The notes: generated by a model from the sequence alone, not told the origin. Shown: positions 1 through 9,705, counted from the stretch's first letter. The stretch: DNA of 64,000 nucleotides from CALVZT01 sp964368755 (GCA_964368755.1 CAYJCR010000001.1:62001-126000), one strand, 5' to 3'. Made by a program: numbers and translations.

Positions 1-178
1 TGGCAACAAAATCTTCATAATATATAATGTCATTTTGTTTCAGTTGATCAACATCCTTGCCTAGGGCAACGACTTTGGCAATTTTGATAGAGCTATTATT
101 GGGCACGATTATCTTTGAAGATGATTCTTCAAGTATAGGCTCTGCTACAACTCTATCGTATAATGGTATGATATTCAT
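1..178 (-). CDS. groES: Co-chaperonin GroES (Cpn10), N-terminal part
   Basis: The reverse strand encodes the first 59 residues of a GroES-like protein, beginning MNIIPLYDRVVAEP and continuing with a KIIVPNNSS mobile-loop-like region and ALGKDVDQLKQNDIIYYEDF. This matches the opening beta-strand and the 'GD.V.y..y' core of the family. GroES forms the heptameric lid of the GroEL folding chamber in the cytoplasm. The gene runs off the window at base 1. The start at 178 is fixed by AAGAGGAG a few bases upstream. I see no CIRCE inverted repeat in the 145 bp between it and the divergent gene, so HrcA control is not supported here. The product is somewhat divergent from textbook GroES; identity is fairly sure. 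Confidence 0.85.
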   Translation of the reverse strand, partial: MNIIPLYDRVVAEPILEESSSKIIVPNNSSIKIAKVVALGKDVDQLKQNDIIYYEDFVA

Positions 179-323
179 ATAACATTTTCTCCTCTTGATA
201 ATGTCTATGTCCAACAAAAAAACTTATGAATAAAACGAGTTGTAATAGCATAAGTTTAGTTGAGGGATAGTACCTATTCGGCATATATAGTTTAATGGGA
301 GAAAAGGGAAGAATCAATATTTT

Positions 324-1103
324 ATGACACATAATATTTCCGATTACAATAAATGTGCATATGTTCAAACTGCCAAAGCAAAGAAGGCTGGGTGGTTCAC
401 TTTGTTATTCATATGCATAAGTGCGCTGTTGATATTTTCTATGTCGGATTTTATATCTGGTATGATAAGTGGACGAGGGTCAATGGTGTGGTCAGGCAAG
501 ATTGATCTAAAAAGTTTTTCTTTGTATGCTATTGAGATTGGACAATATAGTGACTTTAATGAAGCCCAACAAGTTTCTGATAAACTTAAATCTCAAGGTG
601 CGGCTGGATATATATATCATAGTGGAGATTACCATGTTTTTGTTTCGATGTATGATAACTATGCTGATGCTGAACAGGTCAAGAATAACTTAGAAAATAG
701 TGGACAAAGTTCAAAAATATTTACTATAAGTATGCCTAGAATCAACATAGAAATAGGCGATGAAAGTATAAAAGAAGCGATAGGACTGTATCGAAACTCG
801 TATAGCAAGCTATACGAACTATCTATTGGTTATGATGGTGGGGATATATCCAAGTTAAAAGTTACAACCGATATTAATGATATAAAAAGCACATTTGAGA
901 AGGCATCTCAATCTGTGTATGATATAGTGCTAGAATCAAATAATGCCACAGCAGTTTTGCTCAAAAACAGCCTTGACAAAATAGTACAAATCCTCGAATA
1001 CACAATCAAAATCAATAGTGATGGATACGACTTCAATAGCGCAATCAAAAAATGCTATTTTGAAGTAATATTTGAGTATTTACAATTTGCAAAAAAAGTT
1101 TAG
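324..1103 (+). CDS. Membrane-anchored SPOR-domain protein
   Basis: A 259-aa protein with a short cytoplasmic N-terminus, one membrane segment at about residues 23-45, then an extracytoplasmic region. Residues about 66-137 (LYAIEIGQYSDFNEAQ ... GDYHVFVSMY) have the alternating aromatic strand/helix pattern of SPOR domains, which in characterised proteins bind denuded septal peptidoglycan. The remaining ~120 residues are helical with no recognisable domain. It is transcribed away from groES and is followed by a hairpin, so it looks monocistronic. A role in cell-wall or division/sporulation processes is inferred only from the SPOR fold. A GGGAGAAAAGGG purine tract lies 15-25 bp upstream, further than usual from the ATG. 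Confidence 0.7.
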   Translation: MTHNISDYNKCAYVQTAKAKKAGWFTLLFICISALLIFSMSDFISGMISGRGSMVWSGKIDLKSFSLYAIEIGQYSDFNEAQQVSDKLKSQGAAGYIYHSGDYHVFVSMYDNYADAEQVKNNLENSGQSSKIFTISMPRINIEIGDESIKEAIGLYRNSYSKLYELSIGYDGGDISKLKVTTDINDIKSTFEKASQSVYDIVLESNNATAVLLKNSLDKIVQILEYTIKINSDGYDFNSAIKKCYFEVIFEYLQFAKKV

Positions 1104-1160
1104 CAATATATCTTTGCTAAAAAGCGCATATAATTATTAAATTACTTTATTAATAATATG

Positions 1161-1197
1161 AAAATAAACTGAAGTACGTACTTTGGTTTATTTTGTT
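1161..1197 (+). terminator. Hairpin downstream of the SPOR gene
   Basis: Inverted repeat AAAATAAAC / GTTTATTTT at 1161-1169 and 1186-1194 encloses a second palindrome, AAGTACGTACTT. Its closing arm is T-rich. It probably ends the SPOR transcript. A smaller hairpin, TTTAGCAA / TTGCTAAA, overlaps the stop codon at about 1099-1120. Confidence 0.55.
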
Positions 1198-1232
1198 TAT
1201 TTGTAATATTTGCACAAATTTATATTTGGGTA

Positions 1233-1261
1233 TTGATTTATTGCACAGAATAGTGTAGAAT
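1233..1261 (+). promoter_or_regulatory. Promoter of the InlB/BspA lipoprotein gene
   Basis: TTGATT (1233-1238), a 17-bp spacer and TAGAAT (1256-1261), about 50 bp before the ATG at 1313. This is the spacing seen at most other promoters in the window. Confidence 0.6.
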
Positions 1262-1312
1262 AGCTTTGTATTAAAGTATTGTGTCGTTACAATACATACG
1301 GGAGAGAACATT

Positions 1313-4300
1313 ATGAAGAATAAATTTGTGAAGATTATTGCTGCACTAACATTTTGTTTGGTGCTTATTATCCCTATTGTTGTAGTAGGATGTGAGTCAA
1401 CAAATGGTGGTAGCGGTAGAATCAAAGTTACCTTTGATGGCAACACGGGCAACCTTAACGGCAACTCATCGATAACTGAATCCGTTGATAAGAATAGCAC
1501 AGTGTCTGACCTTGACAGATTCATTCCAACTAAGGTTGGATATAGTTTTGTCGGCTGGTCAACCAAACAGGACGGATCAACTATTCTCAAGTCAACTGAT
1601 AAGATTGATTCGAGCACAACTTTGTATGCCATATGGGAGATTGATGAGATTACTCTCACATATAACCTTATGGGTGGTACAGGAACATTAGCTCCAGTAA
1701 CAGCAGATTATGGTACAACCGTAACAGTAAGTGATGGTTCTACTATAAGCAAAGATAATTATGTCTTTGATGGTTGGTATTACGAATCAACTTATACTAA
1801 CGCAATAGCAAACAATCGTAAGATATATCTTTCGTCTGATGTAACAATATATGCGAAGTGGAAGGGCGAGAATAGAGTAGTCAATAAGATGGAATATGAT
1901 TTTGCAAACAATTCTTATGTTAGTGCTACTCCAGCTAATTATGAGTATGGCAAGTCAATTACATTGCCAACAGTAACAGATAAAGCACATTATACTTTCT
2001 TGGGTTGGGCAACTACTCCTAAAGCAAACTTGGATAGCAATACAGCCGAAGATATCATCTATAATGGCGGAGCTCTAGTACAAGTAATATGGGGAGAAGA
2101 TGCTGATGCAGCTCTTACTATATATGAAGTTTGGAGTACAAATAAATATACTATTAATTATGTAACCAATGGCGCTGATCCAATCGACCCTGTTGTTATC
2201 ACATATGGTTCACGCGATAGTGAAGACAATCTTAGAACTTTTGCTGTAGCTAGTTGTGGTGCAAAATTTGGATATAACTTCCAAGGCTGGAATACAAAAG
2301 AAGATTTCTCAGGTAATGAGATAGCTGCTTCTGCAACCTTGACTGCTGATAAAAATTATACATTGTATGCAAAATGGCAAGCAAAGAATGTTGCAGTGAC
2401 TTTGTATAGACACTTAGACGAGACAACTGATATTGTTGGAGAGGCTCCAGTATCTAGCCAAGTAGTAAATGTAGCTTTTGGTGGTAAAATTAAGTTAAGC
2501 GATTATCCAGTTGGAACTCCTTTCTATCTCAATGGATGGTATACAGCAAGCGACTTTGCTGATGCTAGCAAGGTAACTAATGATGAGATAGTTATGACAA
2601 AAGATTTGTTCGCAAGCGATGAGGATATGACTCTTACATTCTACACAAACACTGTTCCTGCTAACCACACTATTAAATTCTATGCAGAAGATGGAACAAC
2701 ACTTGAGTATACAATTACCGTTGAACATAATCATGGATATTCTTTTGCTGATAACATTGAAACAATTAAGGAAGATTATACTGATAAGTTCATCAAAACG
2801 GGACACACTTTCTTTGGATTCAAAGTTAAGGGTGAAGAATCAGAAGTTGTATATGGCGCTGGCGAAGGAAGAGTAAGTGCAATTGAACAAGTAAAAGATT
2901 CTTACGAATTGGTAATAGTATATAATATAAATAATTACAATATCACATATGTAATATCTGTCAACAATGTTGGTGGTGAGACTGTTGTGAATGGCGATCA
3001 CAAATTTGTTTACAATACAGATATCACACTGATAACTGAGCAAGATCTTGCATCTTCGGTCACGAATAGAAAGTTCTGTGGATGGAACACTTCACTTAAC
3101 AGTGTTGGAGAAGCAAATGGAGATTATTACAAAGACGGCGACAAAATGCCTGCACAGGATATTAAGTTGTATGCCGTATGGTCAATATATGACTTCGAAA
3201 TAGTAGGCGAAGAGAATAAAACAGCTACTTTCAAAGGTATCTACACAGGTGCAGAGAATGCAGTTGGAGAGATAATATTTATACCAGAATACTTCATTGG
3301 ATATAAGACGACTCAAATAGCCGAAGGAGCATTGGAAGGCAATACAACTATTACACAAGTAGTGATGCCAGAAGGTCTAGTGGTGATAGGAGCAAGAGCA
3401 TTCAAAGGTTGTAGCAATCTTGAAGCAATCGATTGGATGGCAAGCACAAGTGTAACTACCATTGGTGAGAGTGCATTCGAAAGCACTGGACTTATAGCTG
3501 CAGTTATTCCTGATTCTATCACAAGCATTGGCAACAATGCATATAAGAACTGCTCATCAATAACAGAGATATATATGAATGTATCTTTGTCTCAGAGTAG
3601 ATTGAGCCCAATCACACTTGGTAACAATGTATTTGAGGGTGTTGGTATTACAGCATTGAGTGGAGAAGGTTGGAGCGTACTTGGTAATGACTGGAAGCCA
3701 TTCTTTGATGAAACAGATGGATATGCAATAGGTGAAGGTATATTTGCTAATTGTACAGCTCTTGAGAGTGCGAACTTTGGTTCAACACTTCCTTGTCTTA
3801 GTGATAAGTTGTTCGAAGGTTGTACAGCTTTGGTTGCTACTAATGCTTTTGACAACAATATGTCATTCAAGCACTTTGGCAAATATGCGTTCAAGAATAC
3901 AGATTTAACTTATACTCAAATGAAATTAAATAACAATATTGAGTTTGTTGATGAAGGAGCTTTCTTTGGTAATAAACATATTGAAGAAGTAATACTTGGG
4001 CAGAATGTTATGTCAGTCAATGCATCAGCATTCGAAGATTGTAGTGGATTAGAAGCTTTCAGTTATTATGATTTGTCCAACATAGGTGCTGGTCAAGAAG
4101 AATATGGTGCGTTAAAAGAAATAGGTGCTAAAGCTTTTAAGAATACAAAACTTACTGAGATGGTTATCGGTGGTAATATTGAGAAAGTATGTGCTGGAGC
4201 GTTTGATAATTGCGCATACTTGGCAGAAGTTGTTTTTGATGTGAAGGTTGAAGGCTTTACATGTGAGGATGATGCTTTTTCGAACTGTGGTAAGAGTAAT

Positions 4301-4387
4301 AGCGTCGAAGGCAACAAAGTAACATTCTACAATGCCCAAGAGGCTTGGATAGCAGTAGCAACAAATACAAATAAGGTTGTTGGTTAA
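1313..4387 (+). CDS. Surface lipoprotein with InlB B-repeats and BspA-type leucine-rich repeats
   Basis: A 1024-aa secreted protein. The signal peptide ends in a lipobox V-V-G-C with the lipidated Cys at residue 27, so it should be anchored to the outer face of the membrane. Residues about 37-625 hold roughly seven tandem InlB B-repeat (Listeria-Bacteroides/Flg_new) modules, recognisable from GW-S/Y/N motifs followed by TLYA-K/I-W endings. Residues about 630-1024 are BspA-type leucine-rich repeats (IGARAFKGCSNLEAI, IGESAFESTGL and similar). No LPxTG motif is present. Such proteins are common adhesins or host/partner-contact proteins in gut bacteria; the ligand is unknown. RBS GGGAGAG precedes the ATG. 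It is flanked by its own promoter. Confidence 0.9.
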   Translation: MKNKFVKIIAALTFCLVLIIPIVVVGCESTNGGSGRIKVTFDGNTGNLNGNSSITESVDKNSTVSDLDRFIPTKVGYSFVGWSTKQDGSTILKSTDKIDSSTTLYAIWEIDEITLTYNLMGGTGTLAPVTADYGTTVTVSDGSTISKDNYVFDGWYYESTYTNAIANNRKIYLSSDVTIYAKWKGENRVVNKMEYDFANNSYVSATPANYEYGKSITLPTVTDKAHYTFLGWATTPKANLDSNTAEDIIYNGGALVQVIWGEDADAALTIYEVWSTNKYTINYVTNGADPIDPVVITYGSRDSEDNLRTFAVASCGAKFGYNFQGWNTKEDFSGNEIAASATLTADKNYTLYAKWQAKNVAVTLYRHLDETTDIVGEAPVSSQVVNVAFGGKIKLSDYPVGTPFYLNGWYTASDFADASKVTNDEIVMTKDLFASDEDMTLTFYTNTVPANHTIKFYAEDGTTLEYTITVEHNHGYSFADNIETIKEDYTDKFIKTGHTFFGFKVKGEESEVVYGAGEGRVSAIEQVKDSYELVIVYNINNYNITYVISVNNVGGETVVNGDHKFVYNTDITLITEQDLASSVTNRKFCGWNTSLNSVGEANGDYYKDGDKMPAQDIKLYAVWSIYDFEIVGEENKTATFKGIYTGAENAVGEIIFIPEYFIGYKTTQIAEGALEGNTTITQVVMPEGLVVIGARAFKGCSNLEAIDWMASTSVTTIGESAFESTGLIAAVIPDSITSIGNNAYKNCSSITEIYMNVSLSQSRLSPITLGNNVFEGVGITALSGEGWSVLGNDWKPFFDETDGYAIGEGIFANCTALESANFGSTLPCLSDKLFEGCTALVATNAFDNNMSFKHFGKYAFKNTDLTYTQMKLNNNIEFVDEGAFFGNKHIEEVILGQNVMSVNASAFEDCSGLEAFSYYDLSNIGAGQEEYGALKEIGAKAFKNTKLTEMVIGGNIEKVCAGAFDNCAYLAEVVFDVKVEGFTCEDDAFSNCGKSNSVEGNKVTFYNAQEAWIAVATNTNKVVG

Positions 4388-4403
4388 TATAGATTATTAA
4401 TCA

Positions 4404-4432
4404 TTGCAAACAGATAATATTTATGTTATACT
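4404..4432 (+). promoter_or_regulatory. Promoter of the 554-aa membrane protein gene
   Basis: TTGCAA (4404-4409), 17-bp spacer, TATACT (4427-4432), about 35 bp before the start codon at 4468. Confidence 0.6.
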
Positions 4433-4467
4433 ATTAGTATAGGAACAATATATAAGGGAGAGAACAA

Positions 4468-6132
4468 ATGGCAAGGAAAAAAAGGTACACAGAAAGTGCA
4501 GAGGGAAATAGATATCAAGAGGTTTTTGACACAATCAGAAGCCAATATCCAAGAGAAAAAGAATCTTCAATTAAAAAAATTGTAGAACAATTTCTTTCTC
4601 TTGAGAATAGGGATGGCAAAACGTATAGTGATACAGAGATTCTTTCGATCATAGAGGAGAAAGTAGAACAACGTGCCAATAACGAAGAAGGAAGAAAGAG
4701 ACTAGTTGGTGGGAAAAAGGGTCTATTAAAAAAACCTGTTCATAGTACTGCCGCTTCAGAAAATGGTAGCGAAAATGAGGGAACCCCTATATTGTATACC
4801 GCACCAAACGGACGTTCTTTGAAACAATTGAAGGCAAAGAAAATAATGACTAAGCTTTTGCCAATAGCTTTTACAATTGTTGCAATTGCCATATCACTCG
4901 GAGTGTATCATGGGGCTTATCCAGAACAAGCATCAAAAGATGCATATAAAGCGGCAGATTATTTTTATAGTAGATCTATTGATGACAAGGTTAACTTATT
5001 TGATACTATGTACACAAAACTTTCTGAGGTATCAAAATCTGCTGGTGAAAAACTTAACAACTATGCAGTACGCATTGCAGAAAGAAAGGCTCAAAAAGAA
5101 GCTGACAAACAAGTGGAACAAGAGCAACAAACTCCAGGGGATGATGTTGTTGATAAAGGACAAGACGGGGAAGAAAAAGGTGGCGATGATGTAATAGTTG
5201 ATGGAGACAAAATAGTTACTACTCAGCCAATATTTATGAAGGGGACTACTGTTACTCCTGATATTACACCAGTTTTTATAGAAGAGGATTCTTACAAGAG
5301 TATTCAAAAGTCATTGTTTAACTTCTCTGATGGTAGAGCTGTGGAGATAGTAGATGTATTTGGTTATCAACAAACTGGTCATAAAGACGGAGATGTTGTT
5401 ATAATAGCCAAGGTTGAAGATGAGTATAAATTCATTTCATCTAAATTGCCAAGAAAGACCTTTGACTTGTTGGAAGACAAAGACACACTCCAAGAAGGTG
5501 TTATTGAAGTATTGTCAACTCTTGTAGTCAATAATAGCAGAGCGAGCACTATAGAAAAAGATGATATTGCTAGTGTGAAAGAAAGAATTATCAATAATAA
5601 TTTGATAAAAATGGTTGATGGCGAGAAAAAAGTTATTCAAGTAGGATCAGACATAATTGATCACCTCAACAAAGAAGTGTCAGCAAAGAGCGTGTACTTG
5701 AATGAAGAGACTCTTAATGCTTATGCTGAGTTCCAAAAAACAACAGTTGGAGAAGATTATAGCATATATAGTATTAAGGTTGACGAAGCAACAAAAGCTG
5801 TAACATATTATGGATTTAATGATGATAATGACGTAATAGCAAGAACAATTCAATACGGTGCTACTGATGATATGTCAGTGTTTAATGAAATCGGTAACAT
5901 TACGGGTCTTGCAAAAGCCTTGTCTTTGACAGGAACAGCCGGAGAGGCAAAGAAATTAACAAAAGACGAGAGAAAAGCTGCTGATAGTGAATCTCAAGAA
6001 ATTGATGACATTATTTATAACTTATATAATGGTGGGACTGAGGTCTTATCACTAGAGAAATTGAAAGAATACGGTATTGAAAGTATTACATCAGAAACTG
6101 AGACTGAAGTTTCTTCTGCATCTCAACAATAA
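4468..6132 (+). CDS. Uncharacterised single-pass membrane protein
   Basis: A 554-aa protein I do not recognise. A basic, helical, probably cytoplasmic N-terminal 120 residues is followed by one membrane segment at about 127-148, then a charged helical stretch, an acidic linker rich in D/E/G (about 215-250) and an extracytoplasmic C-terminal domain of about 300 residues without Cys clusters or catalytic motifs. RBS GGGAGAG precedes the ATG. It has its own promoter and terminator. The layout (cytoplasmic helical head, one TM, large outer domain) could suit a signalling or envelope-scaffold protein, but no function can be assigned. Confidence 0.75.
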   Translation: MARKKRYTESAEGNRYQEVFDTIRSQYPREKESSIKKIVEQFLSLENRDGKTYSDTEILSIIEEKVEQRANNEEGRKRLVGGKKGLLKKPVHSTAASENGSENEGTPILYTAPNGRSLKQLKAKKIMTKLLPIAFTIVAIAISLGVYHGAYPEQASKDAYKAADYFYSRSIDDKVNLFDTMYTKLSEVSKSAGEKLNNYAVRIAERKAQKEADKQVEQEQQTPGDDVVDKGQDGEEKGGDDVIVDGDKIVTTQPIFMKGTTVTPDITPVFIEEDSYKSIQKSLFNFSDGRAVEIVDVFGYQQTGHKDGDVVIIAKVEDEYKFISSKLPRKTFDLLEDKDTLQEGVIEVLSTLVVNNSRASTIEKDDIASVKERIINNNLIKMVDGEKKVIQVGSDIIDHLNKEVSAKSVYLNEETLNAYAEFQKTTVGEDYSIYSIKVDEATKAVTYYGFNDDNDVIARTIQYGATDDMSVFNEIGNITGLAKALSLTGTAGEAKKLTKDERKAADSESQEIDDIIYNLYNGGTEVLSLEKLKEYGIESITSETETEVSSASQQ

Positions 6133-6150
6133 GTTGAATAGTGTATTAGG

Positions 6151-6182
6151 AAAATACAACTGCTTCACAGTTGTATTTTTTA
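6151..6182 (+). terminator. Rho-independent terminator
   Basis: AAAATACAACTG / CAGTTGTATTTTT hairpin with a 5-nt loop and a T run, directly after the 554-aa protein gene. Confidence 0.85.
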
Positions 6183-6260
6183 TTGTAGTATGTAATTATT
6201 TTGAATAAAATAGTATTCATTGATAAAGATTTATGGTATATTGCTTACATAGGAGAGGAT

Positions 6261-7079
6261 ATGATAGAATTTGTTTGTAACAAAGATGGACAATTGTATA
6301 AATGTATAGCTAGGGAATATCCTGACATTACTTTTGGTCAGTTTGGTAAATTACTCCGTAAAAAAGATATCAAAGTCAACTCTGTGCGAGTATCTGATAA
6401 TATCCAAGTAAAAACAGGAGACAACATACAAGTATACATCATTCCCAAGGTAAAAACAGTTGATATTGTCTATCAAGACGATAATATTGTTATTGTTAAT
6501 AAGCCAATCAATATGGAGGTAATCTCAGACGAAGAATGCGTAACTTCAATACTTAGCAATATGTTAGATGCCAATGTTATTCCTTGTCATAGATTGGATA
6601 GAAATACTACAGGACTAGTTGTTTTTGCAAAAAGCACGAGTATAGAAGCAATAATGGAAGAAGCATTCAAAGAAGGGTATGTACATAAGTATTATATGGC
6701 AAAAGTTTTTGGTTCCCCACACAAGCAAGCGACTCTTACGGGATACCTATTCAAGGATAGCAAGAATGCACAAGTGTTCATAGAAGGCAAAAAGACTCCT
6801 ATGAATAAGAAGATTATTACTAAGTACAAGCTTGTTTCTGTTGATGATGAAATATGTACACTTGAGGTAGAGATACCTACAGGAAGGACTCATCAAATAA
6901 GAGCCCACCTCGCTAGCGTTGGATTACCAATAGTGGGAGATAATAAATACGGAGATGAAAGTAAGAATAAAGAATATAGAGTCAATAGACAGCAACTTGT
7001 TGCATACAAGCTCGTATTTGATTTTCCACAGAATAATACATTGTGTTATCTCAATGATAAGATTTTTACGGTAAAATAA
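6261..7079 (+). CDS. RluA-family 23S rRNA/tRNA pseudouridine synthase
   Basis: A 272-aa enzyme that isomerises uridine to pseudouridine in structured RNA. An S4-like RNA-binding segment (about residues 11-64) precedes the catalytic domain. The signature HRLDRNTTGLV sits at 110-120, with the catalytic Asp at 113, followed by the family's GRTHQIRAHL motif. The longer reading frame begins at a TTG at 6201, but AGGAGAGG at 6251-6258 points to the ATG at 6261 as the true start. It is shorter and more divergent than the RluD paralogue at 20526, so the target uridine cannot be named. It ends in a terminator shared with the convergent gene at 7128. Confidence 0.88.
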   Translation: MIEFVCNKDGQLYKCIAREYPDITFGQFGKLLRKKDIKVNSVRVSDNIQVKTGDNIQVYIIPKVKTVDIVYQDDNIVIVNKPINMEVISDEECVTSILSNMLDANVIPCHRLDRNTTGLVVFAKSTSIEAIMEEAFKEGYVHKYYMAKVFGSPHKQATLTGYLFKDSKNAQVFIEGKKTPMNKKIITKYKLVSVDDEICTLEVEIPTGRTHQIRAHLASVGLPIVGDNKYGDESKNKEYRVNRQQLVAYKLVFDFPQNNTLCYLNDKIFTVK

Positions 7080-7113
7080 AAAGATATATCGTATTCCGAT
7101 ATATCTTTTTTTA
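7079..7113. terminator. Bidirectional terminator
   Basis: AAGATATATCG / CGATATATCTT stem flanked by an A run and a T run, between the convergent genes ending at 7079 and 7128. Confidence 0.85.
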
Positions 7114-7127
7114 TTGACAAAATAATA

Positions 7128-8078
7128 TTAGTTAAGTAGTAGCCATCTGACGAGTTTTGCTTCTTCTTTGCAAGCTTTTTCATCAGTAAAGTTGGAACTA
7201 TTCGCTACTATGCTATTATCCAACTTAAATACATATTTGATACCAGTTGTTGATTTTACAAAAGAGAAATCTTGTACAGCGATAGCCGATGCCATGTTAT
7301 TTATGATATTTGTTGTAGTTGGAATATCAGCATATGTACCACTGACCATATAAACTTTGTCACCTTCAAGTTTGAATCTAAAACCGCCAGATGCCAATTT
7401 GACTATCTTAAACTTAGGTTTTGTTGCAATTGATTGAGAGTTGCTAGATTCTTTGGTTGCTTGAGCGCTTTGTAATTGTGGCATTGGATCAATATCTTGT
7501 GTTGAATTATCAGTATCTGGAGCTGAGTAATTGTCTTCTGGTTCGGTGGTTGTTGGCTGAATAGATACTTGATTGTCTGAATCATCTAAAGTATTGTTGT
7601 TATATTGCTCTTCTTGATTATTATCATAGGAATCTTGAGTATCTGAATAATCGTTATCTTGAGGCTCGTTATAAGTTGCTGATGGTTCCTCAATATTCCT
7701 CATAATAGGTCTAAAGCCTTCTTCTCCCAATTGTGCAGTTTTCTTTGTTTGGGTTTGTGCTATGGCTTGTTGTTTTGCTACTTTTTGTTTCTGTTTTGCA
7801 AGTAATTTCTCTTGGCGTTTGGACAAAACGGGTTCTTTTTCTACCTGTTCGTGAGCTGTTACACTTGCGTTGTCACCATCTTCATTCCAAAATGGTTTTG
7901 AGAATAATTCATCGTAGCCATCTTTAACCTTTGGTTTAGAAGGGGCACTCTTCTTAGCTTCTTTTCCAAGTTTGACAATAGCACGGATCAAGAAAAAACA
8001 CACTACTGCAGTAAGCGCAGAAAGTACAACAATACACACGACTAAGTTTTTATTTATAAATTGCATTATTGCATCCAT
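7128..8078 (-). CDS. Membrane-anchored protein with C-terminal YegP/DUF1508-like repeats
   Basis: A 316-aa protein with an N-terminal membrane segment (about 12-35), a basic helical stretch, a long low-complexity linker rich in D, N, Q, S and T (about 120-225), and a compact C-terminal domain of about 95 residues. That domain contains FKIVKLASGGFRFKL and a second similar unit, FVKSTTGIKYVFKL, each followed by a helix. This resembles the tandem beta-beta-beta-alpha units of YegP (DUF1508), usually cytosolic and of poorly known role. GAGGAG upstream selects the ATG at 8078 over an upstream in-frame start at 8150. Orientation is probably N-out/C-in or the reverse; the sequence does not decide. 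No operon partner. Confidence 0.6.
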   Translation of the reverse strand: MDAIMQFINKNLVVCIVVLSALTAVVCFFLIRAIVKLGKEAKKSAPSKPKVKDGYDELFSKPFWNEDGDNASVTAHEQVEKEPVLSKRQEKLLAKQKQKVAKQQAIAQTQTKKTAQLGEEGFRPIMRNIEEPSATYNEPQDNDYSDTQDSYDNNQEEQYNNNTLDDSDNQVSIQPTTTEPEDNYSAPDTDNSTQDIDPMPQLQSAQATKESSNSQSIATKPKFKIVKLASGGFRFKLEGDKVYMVSGTYADIPTTTNIINNMASAIAVQDFSFVKSTTGIKYVFKLDNSIVANSSNFTDEKACKEEAKLVRWLLLN

Positions 8079-8160
8079 ACTTTGTCTCCTCAAAAAATTA
8101 CTATAATAAATAATACATATTTTTTGTAATAATGTCAAATGTAAAAGCACTCATTTTTTG

Positions 8161-8189
8161 TTGGAACATAACTTGTAATATGTTATACT
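8161..8189 (+). promoter_or_regulatory. Promoter of the GPH/SLC45-type transporter gene
   Basis: TTGGAA (8161-8166), 17-bp spacer, TATACT (8184-8189), about 65 bp before the ATG at 8255. The same hexamer pair drives mraZ. Confidence 0.65.
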
Positions 8190-8254
8190 ACTAACTAGAT
8201 AAATATTGTAGGCATAGTTGCACATTCTATATACAACAAATGAGGTGAAAAACA

Positions 8255-9661
8255 ATGGAACAAAAGTCTTTGAAATTGAATTACAAAAGAACATTTATTG
8301 TAGGACTTGCATTTTTTACTATACTTATGATGTGGCAAGTTTATAACAATTATTGCCCATTATTCTTGAAGGATTTGTTACTATCTCATTATGGACCCAA
8401 AGGTGAAAATGGTGCAGGATATGATTATATTATAGGCATCATTATGGCTATTGATAATCTTCTTGCTTTGTTTATGTTGCCATTGTTTGGAACCTTGTCT
8501 GATAAGACAAAATCAAAACTCGGCAAGCGTATGCCATATATCATAGCAGGCACTATTGCCACTGTTGCGTTATTCCCATTCATTGCGTTCTTGTATATCA
8601 AAAATAACTTAATTGGCGTAGCAGTTATGATGGGACTTGTACTTGTTGCTATGAATATATATCGCAACCCAGCTGTTGCTCTTATGCCTGATATGACTCC
8701 GAAGCCTTTGAGAAGTAAAGCAAATGCAATTATCAATCTTGTTGGTTATATTGGAGCGATATTCGCAGGTATTATTGCATTATTCTTCCCATATAATAAG
8801 AGCACTGTTATTGTTCCGTTCTTGCTTACTTCGGTATTTATGATTGTTGCCCTTATTATTCTTGTTTTGAAAGTACGAGAAAATAAGATTGCAGAAGAAA
8901 TGGCTCCTGAGATGAAACTTGGAGAAGAGTACAGTGAGAGTCTTGACAAGGTGTCTGAAGATAAGCCTTTGTCAAAAAGAGATATGTCCAATCTATGGAT
9001 AATAATAGCATCAGTATTCTTGTGGTTCTTTGCATTCAATGCTGTGGAGACATTCTGGACTACATATAGTCAGTATTATCTAGGCATATCCAAGTGGTCA
9101 CTTGCGACTATAATCCTAACTATATCTTCTATAGTAGCTTTTGTACCTGCCGGTATATGGTCTCAGAAGATTGGTAGAAAGAAGATGATAATTATAGGAC
9201 TCGTTATACTTATTGGCTCACTTATATTATGCGCTGTTGTAGGAGAACTTACTCCTAAGTTCGCCGCTTCTATACCTTGGCAGTTCTATTTAATGCTAGT
9301 TTTGTTCGCTTGTGCAGGTATTGGATGGGCATTCATTAATGTTAACTCGTATCCTATGATAGTTGAGATGGCGAACAAGGACAATGTAGGTAAATATACT
9401 GGCTATTATTATACAAGCTCAATGCTTGCACAGACTATTACTCCGGTTATAATAGGTAGTGTTATGGGGGCCTTGGGATATAAAATGTTCTTTGCTTATG
9501 CTGCGATATTTATGGCAATAGCATTGGTAGTATTTGTATTTGTGAAGAATCCAAAGTTTGCAAAAATCGATAAGGAAGGTAAAGTGGCTTTGGTTGAAGA
9601 CAAGCCTATTATTCCAACAAAATCTAAAAAAGATACTAATGGGAAGAAAGACAAGGAATAA
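8255..9661 (+). CDS. MFS transporter, GPH/SLC45-like (probable sugar:cation symporter)
   Basis: A 468-aa integral membrane protein with about 12 hydrophobic segments and a charged central loop (about 215-245). The loop after the second segment reads LSDKTKSKLGKRMPYI, which matches the D-x-T-x-S-x-x-G-R/K-R-x-P motif of the glycoside-pentoside-hexuronide and SLC45 transporters. Such carriers import sugars or glycosides with H+ or Na+. RBS GAGGTGAAA precedes the ATG. No sugar-catabolic enzyme lies beside it, so the substrate is unknown. The C-terminus is a Lys-rich cytoplasmic tail. Confidence 0.8.
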   Translation: MEQKSLKLNYKRTFIVGLAFFTILMMWQVYNNYCPLFLKDLLLSHYGPKGENGAGYDYIIGIIMAIDNLLALFMLPLFGTLSDKTKSKLGKRMPYIIAGTIATVALFPFIAFLYIKNNLIGVAVMMGLVLVAMNIYRNPAVALMPDMTPKPLRSKANAIINLVGYIGAIFAGIIALFFPYNKSTVIVPFLLTSVFMIVALIILVLKVRENKIAEEMAPEMKLGEEYSESLDKVSEDKPLSKRDMSNLWIIIASVFLWFFAFNAVETFWTTYSQYYLGISKWSLATIILTISSIVAFVPAGIWSQKIGRKKMIIIGLVILIGSLILCAVVGELTPKFAASIPWQFYLMLVLFACAGIGWAFINVNSYPMIVEMANKDNVGKYTGYYYTSSMLAQTITPVIIGSVMGALGYKMFFAYAAIFMAIALVVFVFVKNPKFAKIDKEGKVALVEDKPIIPTKSKKDTNGKKDKE

Positions 9662-9676
9662 TTTTGCTATTATTGT

Positions 9677-9705
9677 TTGACATATGGGACAAAATATTTT
9701 ATAGT
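9677..9705 (+). promoter_or_regulatory. Promoter of the 155-aa membrane protein gene
   Basis: TTGACA (9677-9682), 17-bp spacer, TATAGT (9700-9705), about 38 bp before the ATG at 9743. Confidence 0.7.

Noticed and set aside
179..323. Search for a CIRCE operator before groES
   Set aside because: No TTAGCACTC-N9-GAGTGCTAA-type inverted repeat is present in the intergenic region.
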